Source: CATOSP01 sp034422355
GTDB lineage: Bacteria; Chloroflexota; Dehalococcoidia; Lucifugimonadales; UBA3495
NCBI GenBank assembly: GCA_034422355.1
Contig: DAOUJS010000194.1
Span: 14,733-78,732 of the forward strand
Reading direction: 5' to 3'
Length of the DNA stretch: 64,000 bases
Shown here: positions 1-9,400 of the stretch, piece by piece
Numbering within the stretch: position 1 is the stretch's first letter
How the letters are laid out: each line of letters starts with the position of its first letter
Notes under the pieces: model-generated
Told to the model about the DNA's origin: nothing
What the model saw: the letters and a program-made list of their open reading frames with translations, nothing else
Databases searched by the model: none
Made by a program: the position numbers and the translations under genes

Positions 1-1
1 G

Positions 2-217
2 ACTGAGGTAGTGGACGTGCTGGCCTCGCCGGATGAGGACCGACCCGGGCGGGAAGGCTCCCGCGTTGCCATAGGCCGGACTGACGGGGGGCGTTGCCTG
101 CGGGTCATCTACGTGCCTGACCCCGAGCCGGGTCGGCTCTTCGTGATTACGGCATACGAATTGATAGGCAAACCGCTGGCCGCCTTCCGACGGCGCATGA
201 GAAGGAGTAGACGATGA
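2..217 (+). CDS. DUF4258-like toxin, 5' end cut by window edge
   Basis: The reading frame is open to the left edge, so the true start lies outside; a GTG at 11 is the first internal start. The visible 71 residues have the pattern of the DUF4258/BrnT-like toxin group: an early acidic stretch, a Gly-Arg-Thr strand, a Leu-Arg-Val-Ile-Tyr strand, a later Val-Ile-Thr-Ala-Tyr strand and a very basic C-terminus rich in Arg. The stop overlaps the next gene by ATGA, which is typical of a toxin-antitoxin pair translated together. The family call comes from sequence pattern only; a small unrelated basic protein cannot be excluded. Confidence 0.55.
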   Translation, partial: TEVVDVLASPDEDRPGREGSRVAIGRTDGGRCLRVIYVPDPEPGRLFVITAYELIGKPLAAFRRRMRRSRR

Positions 218-414
218 AGAACCCGACCAATTTCCCACCGGGATGGGATGAGGAACGTGCCCGGCGTGTACTCCGGCACTACGAGTCATTGAGTGAGGAC
301 GAAGCGGTCGCTGAAGACGAGGCGGCTTTCGAGGACTCCGCTCAGACAGTAATGGCAGTTCCCTGGGAACTGGCCCCCGCGGTGCGGGCGTTAATTGCGG
401 AGCGCGCCGGGTGA
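214..414 (+). CDS. Small acidic antitoxin-like protein
   Basis: A 66-residue acidic protein translationally coupled to the upstream toxin-like gene through an ATGA overlap, with GAAGGAG at 201-207 as ribosome site. The first third (Phe-Pro-Pro-Gly-Trp-Asp-Glu-Glu, then Val-Leu-Arg-His-Tyr-Glu) and the tail (Val-Pro-Trp-Glu-Leu-Ala-Pro-Ala-Val-Arg) match a recurring type of short hypothetical protein found next to DUF4258-like toxins. No DNA-binding motif is obvious. The role as antitoxin is inferred from size, acidity and gene order. Confidence 0.5.
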   Translation: MKNPTNFPPGWDEERARRVLRHYESLSEDEAVAEDEAAFEDSAQTVMAVPWELAPAVRALIAERAG

Positions 415-558
415 CGGGGCCGTTGGAATGGACACCCTGAGCATCACCGAAGATGCCACCGTCCAGATGCCCATGGTCCGCCATGCGGCGGAATCGGGCT
501 GGGCCGGCCAGAGTCGCCCGTGCTCCCACCGGCGGGCGGGTGCGGTCTGTTCAGGTCC

Positions 559-603
559 CTACCACACCCGGCGGACGCCGTACTGGTCGAAGAGGACTTC
601 GTT
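559..603 (-). pseudogene. vapC remnant: last 14 codons of a PIN toxin
   Basis: Read on the minus strand this stretch encodes Asn-Glu-Val-Leu-Phe-Asp-Gln-Tyr-Gly-Val-Arg-Arg-Val-Trp-stop, almost identical to the end of the intact PIN toxin at 1049-1441. It directly abuts the stop of the antitoxin at 603. The rest of the toxin, about 350 bases, is missing, so only the antitoxin of this copy survives. Confidence 0.75.
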
Positions 604-842
604 TATCCGCCTTCCCACAGTTTCAACTCTTCTTCCGGGAGGGGGTCGAAGAAGCTGTCCGGCAGGACAAACTTTCCCTTCAAAGTGTCGGGTTGCCGCT
701 CGCCCCACTTTCGTTTCGGGACGCTCACCAGCTTGGCCACGGTCTCGCCGTTGCGGACGATGACCACTTCCTCGCCAGCCTCGACCCGCTCCAGCAGGTT
801 ATGCAGGCTGACCTCTGCTTCGTCCAGGTTTACCGTTGCCAT
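603..842 (-). CDS. Phd/YefM-type antitoxin, copy 1 (solitary)
   Basis: A 79-residue protein of the Phd/YefM antitoxin family: Met-Ala-Thr-Val-Asn-Leu start, an Ala/Glu-rich first helix (DEAEVSLHNLLERVEAGEEV) and the family's Arg-Asn-Gly-x-x-Val-Ala-Lys-Leu strand. The start at 842 is chosen because AAGGAG lies at 849-854, six bases upstream; a longer frame to 902 has no ribosome site. The C-terminal tail that would wrap the toxin (Phe-Phe-Asp-Pro-Leu-Pro-Glu-Glu-Glu-Leu) is kept. It is about 70 percent identical by eye to copy 2 at 1442-1675, but its partner toxin is reduced to a stub, so it may act as a free antitoxin or repressor. Confidence 0.8.
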   Translation of the reverse strand: MATVNLDEAEVSLHNLLERVEAGEEVVIVRNGETVAKLVSVPKRKWGERQPDTLKGKFVLPDSFFDPLPEEELKLWEGG

Positions 843-1048
843 GATTAGCTCCTTACCGTATTGATTCAGCCAAGCGTATATCCAGCCGGGAGAGTAAGTC
901 AATCGAATAACCGGCCATGACTGTCCCGAACATCACCGAAGCTGCCGCCGTCCAGATGCCCATGGTCCGCCACTCAGCGGAAGCGGGCTGGGCGCGGCCG
1001 GAGTCGCCCGCGCTCCCACCGGCCAGCGGGTGCGGTCTGTTTGGGTCC

Positions 1049-1441
1049 CTACCACACCCGGCGGACGCCGTACTGGTCGAAGAAGACTTCGTTGGAGATG
1101 AGGACGAAGTTATGCGCCAGCGCCTGGGCAATGAGCATCCGGTCGAAGGGGTCGTTATGGATGCCGGGCAACGACCCGGCGCGGGCGGCGTCGGCTACGA
1201 TTATTGGCAGTTCCTCGAAATCCTGCCGGGCGATTGTTCCGGGAATGTCCAACGCCAACACTTCCGCTTCCGGCAGTCTTCCGAGCCGGTGCTTGGTGGT
1301 GATTTCCCATGCCGATGCCGCGCTGATTAGAACGTGGTTCTCTTCATTTTCTATCGCCCGCCGGGCGGAAGGCGACAACTGGCTGTCACCGGCTAACCAC
1401 CAAATCAACGCATGGGAGTCGAGCAGTATTCGCAATGGCAA
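1049..1441 (-). CDS. vapC: PIN-domain ribonuclease toxin (VapC type)
   Basis: A 130-residue PIN-domain protein. The expected acidic metal ligands are visible: Asp8 in the first strand (Ile-Leu-Leu-Asp-Ser-His-Ala), Glu46 (Ala-Trp-Glu-Ile) and Asp97/Asp100 in Asn-Asp-Pro-Phe-Asp-Arg. This subgroup is usually annotated as type II toxin that cuts RNA, often tRNA, with Mg2+. The start is a TTG immediately after the antitoxin stop, so translation is coupled to the antitoxin; a second TTG follows six bases later. Its cognate antitoxin is the gene at 1442-1675. Confidence 0.85.
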   Translation of the reverse strand: MPLRILLDSHALIWWLAGDSQLSPSARRAIENEENHVLISAASAWEITTKHRLGRLPEAEVLALDIPGTIARQDFEELPIIVADAARAGSLPGIHNDPFDRMLIAQALAHNFVLISNEVFFDQYGVRRVW

Positions 1442-1675
1442 TCACCCCCCTTCCCACAGTTTCAACTCCTCTTCCGGCAGCGGCTCGAAGAAGCGCTCGT
1501 CAATGGAAATCAGGCCTTTCATGGATCCGAACTGGCGCTTGCCGCGCTTACGCACCGGCGTCAGCCGGGCCACGGGCTTGCCGTTGCGGGCGATGATGAC
1601 CTCCTCACCGGCCTCGACCCGCTCCAGCAGCTTATGCAGGCTGACCTCTGCTTCGTCCAGGTTCACCGTTGCCAT
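1442..1675 (-). CDS. Phd/YefM-type antitoxin, copy 2
   Basis: A 77-residue Phd/YefM-family antitoxin that precedes the PIN toxin with no gap (TGA followed directly by TTG). The N-terminal half is the DNA-binding and dimer part, the C-terminal half should mask the toxin active site. The start at 1675 follows an AAGGAG site as in copy 1. Antitoxins of this family usually repress their own promoter with the toxin as co-repressor; no operator is obvious, but the leader to about 1738 is conserved between both copies and would be the place to look. Confidence 0.85.
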   Translation of the reverse strand: MATVNLDEAEVSLHKLLERVEAGEEVIIARNGKPVARLTPVRKRGKRQFGSMKGLISIDERFFEPLPEEELKLWEGG

Positions 1676-2020
1676 GATTAGCTCCTTACTGTACTGATTC
1701 AGCCAAGCGCATATCCAGCCGGGAGAGTAAGTCTGCACCTTTGCTTTCCTTGTACGAGGCGGCCCATTGGGTTAACATAGGATACCATCGCGGTCCAATG
1801 AGATGCACCTGGGCATTTGGGCCTAACCTGACGGGCTCGCCCCTACGGGGCACGTGCTGCCCTCGGTGCAGCGGGACTCGGCCCGGGCTTCGGGGAATTC
1901 TGGCGGTCCACCCTGCCGGAAGGGTGTGATAATATCTCCAAGTGATGCTGGAGTGCCCCGGCGTCATGATCCGGCGTCAAGAGGGGCAAATCGCTCTCCG
2001 GGACCCGATTTCGTGCCTGT

Positions 2021-2106
2021 GCCGAAGTGGCGGAATGGTAGACGCGCCGGTCTCAAAAACCGGTGGGGGCAACCCCGTGTCGGTTCGACTCCGACCTTCG
2101 GCACCA
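2021..2106 (+). tRNA. tRNA-Leu, anticodon CAA
   Basis: A complete class II tRNA. The acceptor arms GCCGAAG (2021-2027) and CTTCGGC pair, followed by discriminator A at 2103 and an encoded CCA (2104-2106). The anticodon stem CCGGT/ACCGG (2047-2051 with 2059-2063) encloses loop CTCAAAA with anticodon CAA at 2054-2056. The long variable arm GGGGGCAACCCC and the GGTTCGACTCC T-loop are typical of tRNA-Leu. It reads UUG codons. Confidence 0.97.
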
Positions 2107-2404
2107 ATCATTGACTTCGCGCCGTTCACCTCGGACAGATAAGCCGGGACCTTGACCATCACCCCTTCCGCCCTGCCGGACTGCATTCGTCCACGCCATT
2201 CATCCACGCTATGTTTGCCAGCAACCAGGCTGCCCTTCCTGCGTTGGCCTGTTGGAAACGATGGCCTTCGTAAAAGCCCATGCCACGGAGCATCCCGGCA
2301 CCCTGCATTTGTAATAAAGATGCTTATGTATTATTATCATCTGCGCCAGTCTTAGCCCACAGATTTCCCCAGTCCATTTTCCCGGTCCAAAGAGACGCTG
2401 CTGC

Positions 2405-3796
2405 ATGACCATCGCCGGTTTGGCAATCATGGCCTCGGGCCTGTTGATATTGGTCCTGACCAGCATTCCCCCGGCCACCCAGAAGGTGAAAGGGGGAATC
2501 TTTTACGGCTGGTCCCTTATCGTCCTGGCCTCGGCGGTGATGATCCTGAGCATCGTGCCCTTCTTCCACAGCATGACGGCGTGGTTCGTGGTGCTGGAGC
2601 GGCACTTCGGCTGGACCCGCACCGAGCTTTCCCTGGCCTTCTCCCTCTCCCGGGTCGAAGGCGGCATCATGGGCCCCCTGGAAGGCATCCTGATTGACAA
2701 GCTGGGGGCGCGGCGGATGGTGGTCATCGGCACCACCATCCTGGGCCTTGGCTTCCTGATGTTCGGGCAAATCAGGGAGCTTTGGCATTTCTACGCGGCG
2801 TTCCTGATCATGAGCCTGGGCGGCGGCCTGGGCACCTGGCTGCCCATGATGACGGTGCTCAACAGTTGGTGGGTGCGCCGCAGGGCCACCGCAATGTCGT
2901 GGGTGCTGGTCGGCTACCGCACGGGAGTCGTGGCGCTGGTGCCCCTGATCACGTGGGCGATGGACGACACTCAATTCGGATGGCGCCCGGTGGCCATGGG
3001 GATCGGCGTCGTGGTGGTCCTCGCGGCGTTCCCCATCTCCCAGATGGTGCGCAACCGGCCGGAGGACTACGGGCAGCTTCCCGACGGAGAGAAGGAGGCC
3101 CCCGCCCCTGCCGCCGGGCGCACTGTTTCCCCTGCCGCCGGTTCCGAGGAACGAAGCTGGACCTGGCAGGAGGCCATCAGGACCAAGAACTTCTGGCTGA
3201 TGAGCATCGGCCACGCCTGCTGCACCACCATCGTCGTCACCATCATGGTCCACCTGGGGCCGATGCTGGTTGACCGGGGGTTCTCCCTCCAGGCCGTGGG
3301 CATGGTCATCTCCATCTACACCGCCATCGGCATCGGTTCGACCCTGATAGGCGGGCATATCGGCGACCGGATTCCCATCCGTCAGGCCATCTTCGGATTC
3401 TCGATTCTCCAGTCCCTGGGAGTGGTCGTCCTGCTGGCGACCCACACGATGCCCATGGTCATGCTGTTCGCGCTGCTGATGGGACTGGGCGAAGGCCGGG
3501 GTTCGCTCACCACGGCGATCCGCGGCGTCTACTTCGGGCGCAGGTCATTCGCCAGCATCATGGGCATGTCGATGGTGCCGATGAACGTCCTGCTGCTGAT
3601 TGCGCCCCTGTTCGCGGGGTACATGTTCGACGTGACCCAAAGCTACGTCATACCCTTCGCCGCGGTGGCCATCGTAAGCTCCACCGGGGCGTCCCTGTTC
3701 CTGTTCCTCGGCGACCCGAACCGGCAGTCCGCCAGGCTTGCCGCAAGAGATTCAATCCCGACCACCGCCCCTGCCCGCCAACCGGCCGCCGATTAG
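2405..3796 (+). CDS. MFS transporter, monocarboxylate/oxalate-type
   Basis: A 463-residue membrane carrier with about twelve hydrophobic segments and a hydrophilic central loop (around residues 225-260). The cytoplasmic loop between the second and third helices has the MFS pattern (Asp-Lys-Leu-Gly-Ala-Arg-Arg). The Gly-Trp and Trp-Thr-Arg-x-Glu-Leu-Ser features near the N-terminus recall the oxalate/formate and monocarboxylate carrier branch. It is a close paralog of the carrier at 34028-35329, so both probably move related organic acids; the substrate is unknown. The first 25 residues form an extra hydrophobic segment with no clear ribosome site, absent in the paralog, so the true start may be a GTG near 2486. 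Confidence 0.85.
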   Translation: MTIAGLAIMASGLLILVLTSIPPATQKVKGGIFYGWSLIVLASAVMILSIVPFFHSMTAWFVVLERHFGWTRTELSLAFSLSRVEGGIMGPLEGILIDKLGARRMVVIGTTILGLGFLMFGQIRELWHFYAAFLIMSLGGGLGTWLPMMTVLNSWWVRRRATAMSWVLVGYRTGVVALVPLITWAMDDTQFGWRPVAMGIGVVVVLAAFPISQMVRNRPEDYGQLPDGEKEAPAPAAGRTVSPAAGSEERSWTWQEAIRTKNFWLMSIGHACCTTIVVTIMVHLGPMLVDRGFSLQAVGMVISIYTAIGIGSTLIGGHIGDRIPIRQAIFGFSILQSLGVVVLLATHTMPMVMLFALLMGLGEGRGSLTTAIRGVYFGRRSFASIMGMSMVPMNVLLLIAPLFAGYMFDVTQSYVIPFAAVAIVSSTGASLFLFLGDPNRQSARLAARDSIPTTAPARQPAAD

Positions 3797-3798
3797 CG

Positions 3799-3855
3799 GC
3801 CGGTGCCAGTGGCCAGTGGCTAGTGGTCAGCGGTCAGTGACTAGCGGTTAGCGGG
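3799..3855. repeat. Degenerate GTGGCTA-type short tandem repeat
   Basis: Just after the MFS gene there is a run of about seven-base units that vary around GTGGCTA, GTGGTCA, GCGGTCA, GTGACTA and GCGGTTA. A shorter run of the same kind follows the subtilase stop at about 10082-10112. Function unknown; both lie in 3' flanks. Confidence 0.6.
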
Positions 3856-3988
3856 AGGGCTGCATCCGGTGGACAAGTCTGCCCATCCGCCGTACTATTC
3901 TCCCGACTGGACAATCCGCTTATAACGCAACTGCGCGCTATCGAAAACCGCAAGTCCGAACCCCGGATCTGGAGCTTGAGGAGGGAGT

Positions 3989-4663
3989 ATGGAAGGACGA
4001 TACCCTAACGGGCTGCTGCTGGCGATCACCAACTGCACCGACGATTCCAAGCTGGACGAGTTCAACTACTGGTACAACCACATGCACGTGCCGGACGTGA
4101 CCGGGCCAGGGGTCTTCCGTCACGCCATCCGGTTCGCCAACTCGGACCCCGCGTCGCCGGCGGGCCAGTACGTGGCCACCTACGAGACCGATTGGGAGGA
4201 AGTTGAAAAGGCCATGCCCGCCCACCGGGAGGCCAGCGACCGCATCAGGGCCGGCGCGGACCGGGGGACGCCGCTGATTCAGCCGGTGACGGTGGGCGTG
4301 TTCAAGCGCAGGGGCGGCGAGTTCAACGCCGCGGCCAAGCCGGCCCTGGGCATCCTGGTCGTGTTGAGCAACTGCAAGGACACCCACGACGAGAAGGAAT
4401 TCAACCGCTGGTACGAGGACGTCCACATCCCGGACATCCTGGACAGCGGCGCGTTCCACACCGCCTACCGCTACGAGAGCACCGACCCGGAGGCCACCAG
4501 GGGCAAGTACCTGGCCATCTACGAGACGGAGGACCGGGACCCGGCCGCGGCCAGGGAGAAGCTGGGCGCGGTGCGCGACGACTGGAAGGCGCGGGGCCGC
4601 CTCTACGACGGCATAGACGTGGTGGCGTCCCTAACGGCGCGGCGCATCTGGCCGATGGACTAG
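3989..4663 (+). CDS. Duplicated ferredoxin-fold (EthD/dimeric alpha-beta barrel-like) protein
   Basis: A 224-residue soluble protein made of two internal copies. Residues about 8-105 and 117-217 align: each has a hydrophobic strand, Asn-Cys, an acidic helix with Phe-Asn-x-Trp-Tyr, then His-(Val/Ile)-Pro-Asp and a later Tyr-Glu-Thr strand. This resembles the dimeric alpha-beta barrel fold of EthD and related small enzymes, here as a single-chain pseudo-dimer. Family members often act on polyketide or aromatic substrates or as lyase-like enzymes, but no catalytic role can be assigned here. An AGGAGGGA ribosome site precedes the ATG. Confidence 0.65.
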   Translation: MEGRYPNGLLLAITNCTDDSKLDEFNYWYNHMHVPDVTGPGVFRHAIRFANSDPASPAGQYVATYETDWEEVEKAMPAHREASDRIRAGADRGTPLIQPVTVGVFKRRGGEFNAAAKPALGILVVLSNCKDTHDEKEFNRWYEDVHIPDILDSGAFHTAYRYESTDPEATRGKYLAIYETEDRDPAAAREKLGAVRDDWKARGRLYDGIDVVASLTARRIWPMD

Positions 4664-4685
4664 GGGACGCCGGGACCGGAGCAAG

Positions 4686-4717
4686 AGAGCGAGTGGGTAA
4701 CATTATCCACTCGCTCT
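4686..4717. terminator. Inverted repeat, probable transcription stop
   Basis: Perfect 11-base stem AGAGCGAGTGG / CCACTCGCTCT (4686-4696 with 4707-4717) around a 10-base loop, 22 bases after the preceding stop. There is no clean T-run, so it may be a weak or factor-assisted terminator. Confidence 0.55.
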
Positions 4718-4784
4718 TATGTCAGTACAAAGCCGGCGAGCGGTCCCATATATGAAGAGGACCTGATTCGATAGCGTATCACTT

Positions 4785-5153
4785 ATGAACGCAATAGTAG
4801 CTGACCACATGGGAATTGCAAAGGACTTCCTGGACAGGAGCAAGACCTGCCTGGCAACGGGCGACCTGCACCAGGCGTCCGAAAAGGGTTGGGGAGCCGC
4901 AGTACACATGGTCAAGGCCATTGCCCTGACCAGGGGCTGGGACTACGAAAGCCACGACCACTTTGATTCTGTCGTCAACAATGCCCGTGCATACTATCGT
5001 CAACCTGACCTGCGGGTATGGGGACGGTCTGCCCAGGCCCTGCACCGCAACTACTACCTGCATCCGTCCCTGCTTGACCCTGAAATCATTGGCGAGGACA
5101 TTCAGGGTGTGGAGTCCTTTATCGGCGCTATGGGACCATTGATTAGCGGCTAA
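4785..5153 (+). CDS. HEPN-like (PaREP1-type) protein
   Basis: A 122-residue, mostly helical protein. The core Asp-Leu-His-Gln-Ala-Ser-Glu-Lys-Gly-Trp-Gly-Ala-Ala is the hallmark of PaREP1-like members of the HEPN group, and an Arg-x6-His pattern (Arg-Gly-Trp-Asp-Tyr-Glu-Ser-His) follows, comparable to the RNase motif of HEPN proteins. Two close paralogs are at 23516-23917 and 23939-24337. HEPN proteins often pair with a nucleotidyltransferase; none is adjacent here. It stands alone between two terminator hairpins. The enzymatic role is inference. Confidence 0.65.
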   Translation: MNAIVADHMGIAKDFLDRSKTCLATGDLHQASEKGWGAAVHMVKAIALTRGWDYESHDHFDSVVNNARAYYRQPDLRVWGRSAQALHRNYYLHPSLLDPEIIGEDIQGVESFIGAMGPLISG

Positions 5154-5177
5154 CACCGGCGAGGTCTGGCCTTTGGG

Positions 5178-5208
5178 GGAACGGTCTTTCAGGACCGTTC
5201 CTTTTTTT
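5178..5208 (+). terminator. Rho-independent terminator
   Basis: Stem GGAACGGTC / GACCGTTCC (5178-5186 with 5193-5201), loop of six bases, followed by seven T at 5202-5208. It sits 25 bases after the HEPN-like gene and is the clearest intrinsic terminator of the window. Confidence 0.92.
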
Positions 5209-5686
5209 GCGTGAATTATAGGCAATGTGCGCCAGGCACGACCCTGTCTTCGACATTGACAGGGCGCGGGACCAACCCCCCCGGACAAAGGGTTCCGGCA
5301 GCCCAGAGCGCCGGATGGACGCCGCCGGAGAGATTCAGCCCGGAATCAAGCTGCCCGGCCCCGCCTGGCTCACCAATGTGGAAGACAGGCAGAACAAACA
5401 CAGCAAGACACCAATGAAATGATATGGTGTATACTGTCCGTGTTCCTGAATGCCTGACTGTATGTATCATGGGTTGAACAGGCGATGGCGTTCTGGCGGA
5501 CGCCGCCAGCGAGAATGGCCCCGTTCGCCGGCAACCCCGATGTCGAAGGCACGGTCCCAGGTTGGGCTCGAGGCGATTTGGGGTACAGATGCCGGGGATA
5601 TAACTGTCCCGGGTGCATGGCTGCGCTCTCGCGACACATTTCGAGTCCGCAGGAGCAACTGAATCCCACACCAACAAGAGGCAGAA
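5209..5686. other. Intergenic region without a supported gene
   Basis: About 480 bases between the terminator and the propeptide-like gene. Short frames occur on both strands but none has a ribosome site plus recognisable protein pattern. It presumably holds the promoter for the two secreted genes; I see no convincing -35/-10 pair. Confidence 0.5.
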
Positions 5687-6343
5687 ATGATGGGCAAAAA
5701 TTGGAAACGGTTGGCAGTGTACCTGCAATTCAGCTTGCACGGGTTGGTCTTGGCCCTGGCCCTGGCCCTGGCCTGTGCCTCGGCATCCGCCCCGGCTGCG
5801 CCGGAGCCGCTGGTGTCCGCAGGCGCTCCGGTTGTTGACGGCGCAGGCCAGACCCCTCGGGGAGCGGCCGCCGGGCCGGCCACTCCCACGCTGGCCCCTA
5901 CCGTTGCGCCTGCGGCCACAACTGAAGAAGACCGCTACAAGGCCAAAGAACGGGATGAGGCCTCCAAGTCAGCCTCGCCAGGGGGCGGCGCCAACGACCA
6001 GGCCCTGCCCATTCCCGATAAGGGCGAGTTGAGGTACCCCAACCTGGGTTCCCAACTGGATCAACTGGCGGCGGGCGTGGAATCGGGGCAGACCACCCCT
6101 GAGGAGGCCGCCGCGGACGCCCCGGTCCATTCCGGGGAATCGGTGGCAGTGACCATCCACCTGTCCGGCAGCGTGGACGACGTGGTGAAGTTCCTGGAAG
6201 ACAACGGCGGCGACCCGCGCAACGTGGGCGAGGACTACATCGAAGCCTACGTGCCGGTATCCCTGCTGGGGCCGGTGTCGGAACAGCCCGGGGTCATCCG
6301 GGTGCGGGAAATCATCCCGCCGGAGCCGGGCCGGGGCGGCTAG
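5687..6343 (+). CDS. Exported stand-alone subtilase propeptide-like protein
   Basis: A 218-residue exported protein. Residues 1-29 are a signal peptide (basic start, Leu/Ala-rich core), and Cys30 after Ala-Leu-Ala makes a possible lipid anchor. Residues 31-105 are a low-complexity Ala/Pro/Thr linker. Residues 106-212 align without gaps to residues 56-162 of the subtilase encoded just downstream, including identical Gly-Gly-Asp-Pro-Arg-Asn-Val and Tyr-Val-Pro-Val-Ser-Leu-Leu-Gly stretches, then the protein stops where the protease domain would begin. This is an inhibitor-I9-like prodomain without its protease. It could act as a trans chaperone or inhibitor of the neighbour; that is inference. 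Confidence 0.7.
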   Translation: MMGKNWKRLAVYLQFSLHGLVLALALALACASASAPAAPEPLVSAGAPVVDGAGQTPRGAAAGPATPTLAPTVAPAATTEEDRYKAKERDEASKSASPGGGANDQALPIPDKGELRYPNLGSQLDQLAAGVESGQTTPEEAAADAPVHSGESVAVTIHLSGSVDDVVKFLEDNGGDPRNVGEDYIEAYVPVSLLGPVSEQPGVIRVREIIPPEPGRGG

Positions 6344-6451
6344 ACGGTCACCGGCCGGGACGTGCCGGGGATGATGGACAGCCCGGAAAGGGTCAATGCC
6401 AGGGGATGTGTTTGGGCCCACGACCAGGAGAATCTTTGAGTGGAGGCTTCC

Positions 6452-9400
6452 ATGCGTTGCAAGAAACATTTCGGTTTCCTGGCGATAGCAGTCCTGGCCG
6501 CCCTGGTATTCACCCTGGCGGTGGCCCTGCCCGGCGTTTCCGCCGACGGGGACGAGGACAGGAAAAAGTACACGGAGGACAAGAAAAAGGACACGGAGGA
6601 CCAGGGGCAGGAAGAGGCCCTGCCCATCCCGGAAAAGGCCAGCCTGAAGTATCCCAAACTGGGGTCCAGGCTGGACCAACTGGTCTTGAGCGTCGAGGAG
6701 GAGAAAACCATGGCAGAAGAGGCCGCCGCGGATACCCCGGTGCACCGGGAAGAGTCGGTGGCGGTGACCATCTACCTGTCCGGCAACGTGGACGACGTGG
6801 TGGGGTTCCTGGAGGACAACGGCGGCGACCCGCGCAACGTGGGGGAAGATTACATCGAAGCCTATGTTCCGGTATCCCTGCTGGGACCGGTGTCGGAACA
6901 GACCGGGGTCATCCGGGTGCGGGAAATCGTGCCGCCGCAGCCGGAGTATGGCCCTATCACCAGCCAGGGAGTCCAGGCGCACCTTTCGGCGGCCTGGAAC
7001 CAGGCTGGGTACACGGGCCAAGGCATCAAGGTGGGGATAATCGACGGCCCTGCCGCTTTCACGGGCTACAGCGCACGCATCGGGTCCGAGCTGCCAACGC
7101 CTGCGGGAGTCAGGTGTTACACGGACATTGGGAGGCCCACCCGGAACCTGGCCGACTGCGAAGACGAGGTTGACCACGGCACTGCGGTAGCGGAATCCCT
7201 CGTCGACATCGCCCCCGACGTGTCCCTCTACATAGCCACTCCAAGTTCTGCAGGAGACTTGCACTCTACTGTTGATTGGATGGTCTCCCAGGGCGTATCG
7301 GTCGTCGCCCATGTGCAAAGCTACACATTTGACGGTCCGGGCGACGGCACCTCCCCCTTCAGCAATAGCCCGCTGAAGGCCGTGGACCGGGCGGTGGGCC
7401 GCGGAATCATCTGGGTCGCCCCAGCGGGGAATCACGCACGGGGGACTTGGTTTAGTGAATCTCCTTCCATTTACACATCGTCAAGTATAGCGAATGTGGA
7501 CGTTGTTGCTTTCGACGGCGCCGATGATTTTCACAATGGTCTGATCGGGAAAGGCGACAGGATCAGGGTACAGTTGCGCTGGGGCGATAGATGGGGTGGA
7601 GCCTCCAGCGATGTGGATCTCTTGCTTTGGGACAACGTCACCCGACAGTTTGTAGCTCGTAGCGAGAATTTTCAGACAGGGCTGGCTGGTCACTATCCGT
7701 ACGAGAGAGTATCACATCTGCTTATCGAAGACCGTTTGTATCACATATTCGTAATCCACCGTAGCGGCAGCGTGCCTGACTGGATTCAGGTGATGGTGTG
7801 GGGTGTTCCGGAGATTGAGCACTACACCAAGAACGGCAGCATTGGCAGCCCGGCAGAAAGCGCCAACCCCGGCCTGTTGGCAGTAGGCGCGGCCCACTGG
7901 GACGATGTGCGGGCCATCGAGCCATACAGCAGCCGCGGTCCCACCCCCGACGGCCGGGTCAAGCCCGACGTGGTTGGGGCGGACTGTGGGGCAACCTCGC
8001 TGCGGCCCCTGAACGAGTACAACTCAGGCTTCTGCGGCACCAGCCAAGCGTCGTCCCACGTGGCCGGCCTGGCGGCGTTGGTGCGCCAGCGCTTCCCCGA
8101 CTATAGCCCGGCCCAGGTCGCCGGCTACCTGAAGGACAACGCGGAGCAGCGGCAGAGTCCCGACCCCAACTACACATGGGGGCACGGCTTCGCCCAACTC
8201 TCGCCGCCCGAAGGGGCAACACGACCCACTGCTCCAACACTGTCCAACGCGTTCACCCGGAATCCGGCGGCGGACTTCAATACCCTGGACGCCGCTGGGA
8301 ACTCGGCTCCAGGAGGCATCTGGTCCGACGGGACGACCATGTGGGTGGCCGACTGGTTTCTTGGTAAGAAGATCTACGCCTATAACTTGGCAACCAAGGC
8401 GCGGGTCCCCGGCAGGGACTTCAATACTCTCGACGCCGACACCGATAGGCCGAGTGGAATCTGGTCCGACGGCACGACTATGTGGGTGTCGGATTGGCTT
8501 AACGACAAGATTTACGCCTACGACATGGCCACCAAGGCGCGGGTCCCCGGCCGGGAATTCAATACCCTGGACGCCGCCGGAAACCGGTCTCCGCGAGGCA
8601 TCTGGTCCGACGGGACGACGATGTGGGTGGCGGACTGGATTGACGAAAAGATTTACGCCTACAACATGGCCACCAAGGCGCGGGTCCCCGGCAAGGATTT
8701 CGATAGCCTGAACGCTAGGAACCGGGACCCGGAGGGCATCTGGTCCGACAGCGAGACGATGTGGGTGGTGGACGACAACAGGGGGAAGATTTACGCCTAC
8801 GACCTAGCCACCAAGGCGCGGGTCCCCGGCCGGGAATTCAATACCCTGGACGCCGCCGGAAACACTCAGCCGGAAGGCATCTGGTCCGACGGGACGACGA
8901 TGTGGGTGTCGGACTGGATTGATGAAAAGATTTACGCCTACAACATGCCGCAAGTGGCGATACTTGAAGCCTCGCCCGCCACCGCGGTGCCGAACCAGGC
9001 CATCACCGTCAACGGACGGGGCTTCACCGTCGGCGGCACCATCAACGCCGCCAACGATGGCAGCGAGGTGACGCTGGGCGGTGACGACGCGGCCCTGTCA
9101 AGGAGCGCAGGGGGCTTCAGGAACTTCAACAGCGGTCAAGTAGTGACGGTGGACAGCGGCGGAAGCTGGTCCGCCACCATCATCGTCCCCATCACCGACG
9201 CAACAACGACCCCCGGAACCCACGAACTGGAGGTCATGGACAGCGGAAACCGCTCCGGTTCGGTGGAAATCACGATCCCCGAGCGTACCCTGACCATCGA
9301 GCCGACCGAGGCCCGGCCGGGCGAGACGGTAACGCTCACCGGCACCGGTTTCCCCGCCAGCAACACCAGGACCAAGGAGCACAACACGCCGTCCGTCGAG

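Larger units (their letters stand above)
439..1738. repeat. Tandem duplication of a vapBC unit
   Basis: Two head-to-tail copies of the same unit. Block A (downstream flank plus toxin end) lies at about 439-602 and 929-1093; block B (antitoxin plus its leader) lies at about 606-900 and 1445-1738. The copies keep the shared leader, ribosome site and non-coding tail, so the whole transcription unit was duplicated. Between A1 and B1 the toxin body has been deleted, while the second unit keeps it at 1049-1441. Confidence 0.75.

Noticed and set aside
1739..2020. Small frames between the antitoxin and tRNA-Leu
   Set aside because: No ribosome site or recognisable protein; likely the leader of the vapBC unit and the tRNA promoter.
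2324..3445. 373-codon minus-strand frame over the first MFS gene
   Set aside because: Asp/His/Gly-rich shadow without a fold pattern; the plus strand has twelve membrane helices.
5969..7435. 488-codon open frame on the minus strand over the propeptide and subtilase genes
   Set aside because: Antisense frame of GC-rich coding DNA; His/Arg/Gly-rich with no domain, and the plus strand encodes clear proteins with duplicated homology.
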